6,978 nt of DNA. Source: Deltaproteobacteria bacterium RIFOXYA12_FULL_61_11. Its GTDB lineage: Bacteria > Bdellovibrionota_F > JAHFAK01 > YA12-FULL-61-11. Position 1 is the stretch's first letter. Each line of letters begins with the position of its first letter. The notes under the pieces are model-generated. The model was not told where the DNA came from and made no database searches. It saw only the letters and a program-made list of their open reading frames with translations. The position numbers were made by a program, and so were the translations under genes. This document shows positions 6,059 through 6,978 of this stretch, in pieces. Where the stretch lies: the NCBI GenBank assembly GCA_001799195.1, contig MGSU01000223.1, positions 1 through 6,978 of the forward strand, written 5' to 3'.

Positions 6059-6978
6059 GGGCATTCGAAGAAATCACCGAGAATCGCATCAAGATCCGAG
6101 CCATCGGGGTCGGCGGCGGTGGCAACAACGCGATCAATCACATGGTCGCCAGGGGTATTCGCGGGGTCGAACTCATCGCGGCAAATACCGACTACCAAGC
6201 GCTCACCAACTGTGCGGTGGATGCAAAACTGCAGCTCGGCACCCGACTCACCAAGGGCCTGGGCGCGGGTTCGGACCCGAGCATCGGCCGCGACAGCGCC
6301 ATGGAGGATAACGCCCGCATCGTCCAGTTGATCGAAGGCAGCGACATGGTCTTCGTCACCGCGGGCATGGGGGGCGGCACCGGCACCGGAGCGGCGCCGG
6401 TTATTGCCAATATTGCCAAGGAAATGGGCATCTTGACCGTCGGCGTGGTGACCAAACCCTTCCTGTTCGAGGGCAAGAAGCGCCAACGCGTGGCGGAGGA
6501 AGGAGTCCAGGCCCTGCGCAAGGTGGTCGACACCCTGATCGTCATTCCCAACGAGCGCCTCATGACCATGGCCGAGACCAAGGTCTCGTTCGCCAAGAGT
6601 TTCTCGCTGGCCGACGATATCCTCTTCCAGGCCGTGCAGAGTATTTGCGATATCATCAACCACAACGGCTATATCAACGTCGACTTCGCCGATGTACGTT
6701 CGGTGATGGTCAACCGCGGCATGGCCCTGATGGGTACGGGCCTCAGCAAGGGCGAGAACGCGCTGGTCGACGCCACCCACAAGGCTATTTCCAGTCCCTT
6801 GCTCGAGGATGTCTCGATCTCCGGCGCTACGGGCATCCTGATGACCGTCATGGGTGCTTCCGAGAACATCTCCCTGGTCGACGTCAACAAGGCGGCCACC
6901 ATTGTCAACGAGGAGGCCCACGAGGACGTCAACTTCAAGTTCGGCTTCGTCATCGACGAGGACATGGGGGAGGAGGTC
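6055..6978 (+). CDS. ftsZ: Cell division protein FtsZ (tubulin-like GTPase), N-terminal part (3' end outside the window)
   Basis: FtsZ is the tubulin-family GTPase that polymerises into the cytoplasmic division ring and is held at the membrane by FtsA, encoded just upstream. The frame is open to the end of the window, giving 308 residues: the GTPase domain and most of the second domain, without the variable linker and the C-terminal peptide. Seen: IGVGGGGNNAI (17-27), ANTDYQAL (43-50), tubulin signature GGGTGTG (106-112), TKPFLFEGKKR (133-143), the T7 catalytic loop with N208, D210 and D213 in NVDFADV, and AISSPLLED (244-252). The start at 6055 gives MGAFEEITEN, a usual FtsZ N-terminus, and has a Shine-Dalgarno sequence AGGGG 7 bases away. 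An in-frame ATG at 6034 with its own similar site would add MVERGGS; both may be used. No residues of the active site appear altered. Confidence 0.97.
   Translation, partial: MGAFEEITENRIKIRAIGVGGGGNNAINHMVARGIRGVELIAANTDYQALTNCAVDAKLQLGTRLTKGLGAGSDPSIGRDSAMEDNARIVQLIEGSDMVFVTAGMGGGTGTGAAPVIANIAKEMGILTVGVVTKPFLFEGKKRQRVAEEGVQALRKVVDTLIVIPNERLMTMAETKVSFAKSFSLADDILFQAVQSICDIINHNGYINVDFADVRSVMVNRGMALMGTGLSKGENALVDATHKAISSPLLEDVSISGATGILMTVMGASENISLVDVNKAATIVNEEAHEDVNFKFGFVIDEDMGEEV

Noticed and set aside
6019-6921. Open frame of 300 codons on the - strand opposite ftsZ
   Set aside because: It lies wholly opposite the ftsZ reading frame, has low-complexity Asp/Val/Gly/His-rich text with no recognisable domain, and is a by-product of GC-rich codon use in ftsZ.
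1-6978. A previously undescribed system hidden within the window
   Set aside because: Nearly all bases are taken up by seven recognisable division and cell-wall genes with intact motifs; the remaining gaps are 3, 3, 17 and 70 bp, leaving no room for an extra protein system.

Overview
The window is a section of a bacterial dcw (division and cell wall) cluster, all on the + strand and almost fully coding. The order is 'murF (3' part) - mraY - ftsW - murG - ftsQ - ftsA - ftsZ (5' part)'. Every identification rests on family motifs visible in the translations. No tRNA, rRNA, CRISPR array, mobile element, toxin-antitoxin pair or defence gene was seen. The DNA is GC-rich (roughly 60% by eye), which explains the many long spurious frames on both strands.

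The organism is a Gram-negative-type, peptidoglycan-making bacterium. The FtsQ, FtsA and FtsZ texts resemble those of deltaproteobacteria in the broad sense (Desulfobacterota, Myxococcota and neighbours) more than enteric gammaproteobacteria. This lineage is an impression from motif wording, not a search result. Gene junctions are tight: 3 bp (murF/mraY), 3 bp (mraY/ftsW), 26-bp overlap (ftsW/murG), ATGA overlap (murG/ftsQ), 17 bp (ftsQ/ftsA), then a 70-bp gap before the conserved ftsZ start. No terminator was seen, so one transcript is likely.

The genes work together as follows. MurF completes UDP-MurNAc-pentapeptide, MraY loads it on the lipid carrier to give lipid I, and MurG adds GlcNAc to give lipid II. 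FtsW polymerises lipid II at the septum. FtsZ forms the cytoplasmic ring, FtsA tethers it to the membrane, and FtsQ links the ring to the periplasmic synthesis machinery.

Two things stand out. First, the cluster is pared down: murD is absent between mraY and ftsW, and murC, murB and ddl are absent between murG and ftsQ, where the classical cluster has them. The junctions are clean, so these genes must lie elsewhere if the pathway is complete. Second, the ftsZ start region carries a near-perfect direct repeat that duplicates the G-rich ribosome binding site together with the ATG. The two ATGs are in frame, 21 bp apart, so ftsZ could make two N-terminal forms. The rest is ordinary core cell-division gene content, and I see no evidence of a wholly new system.
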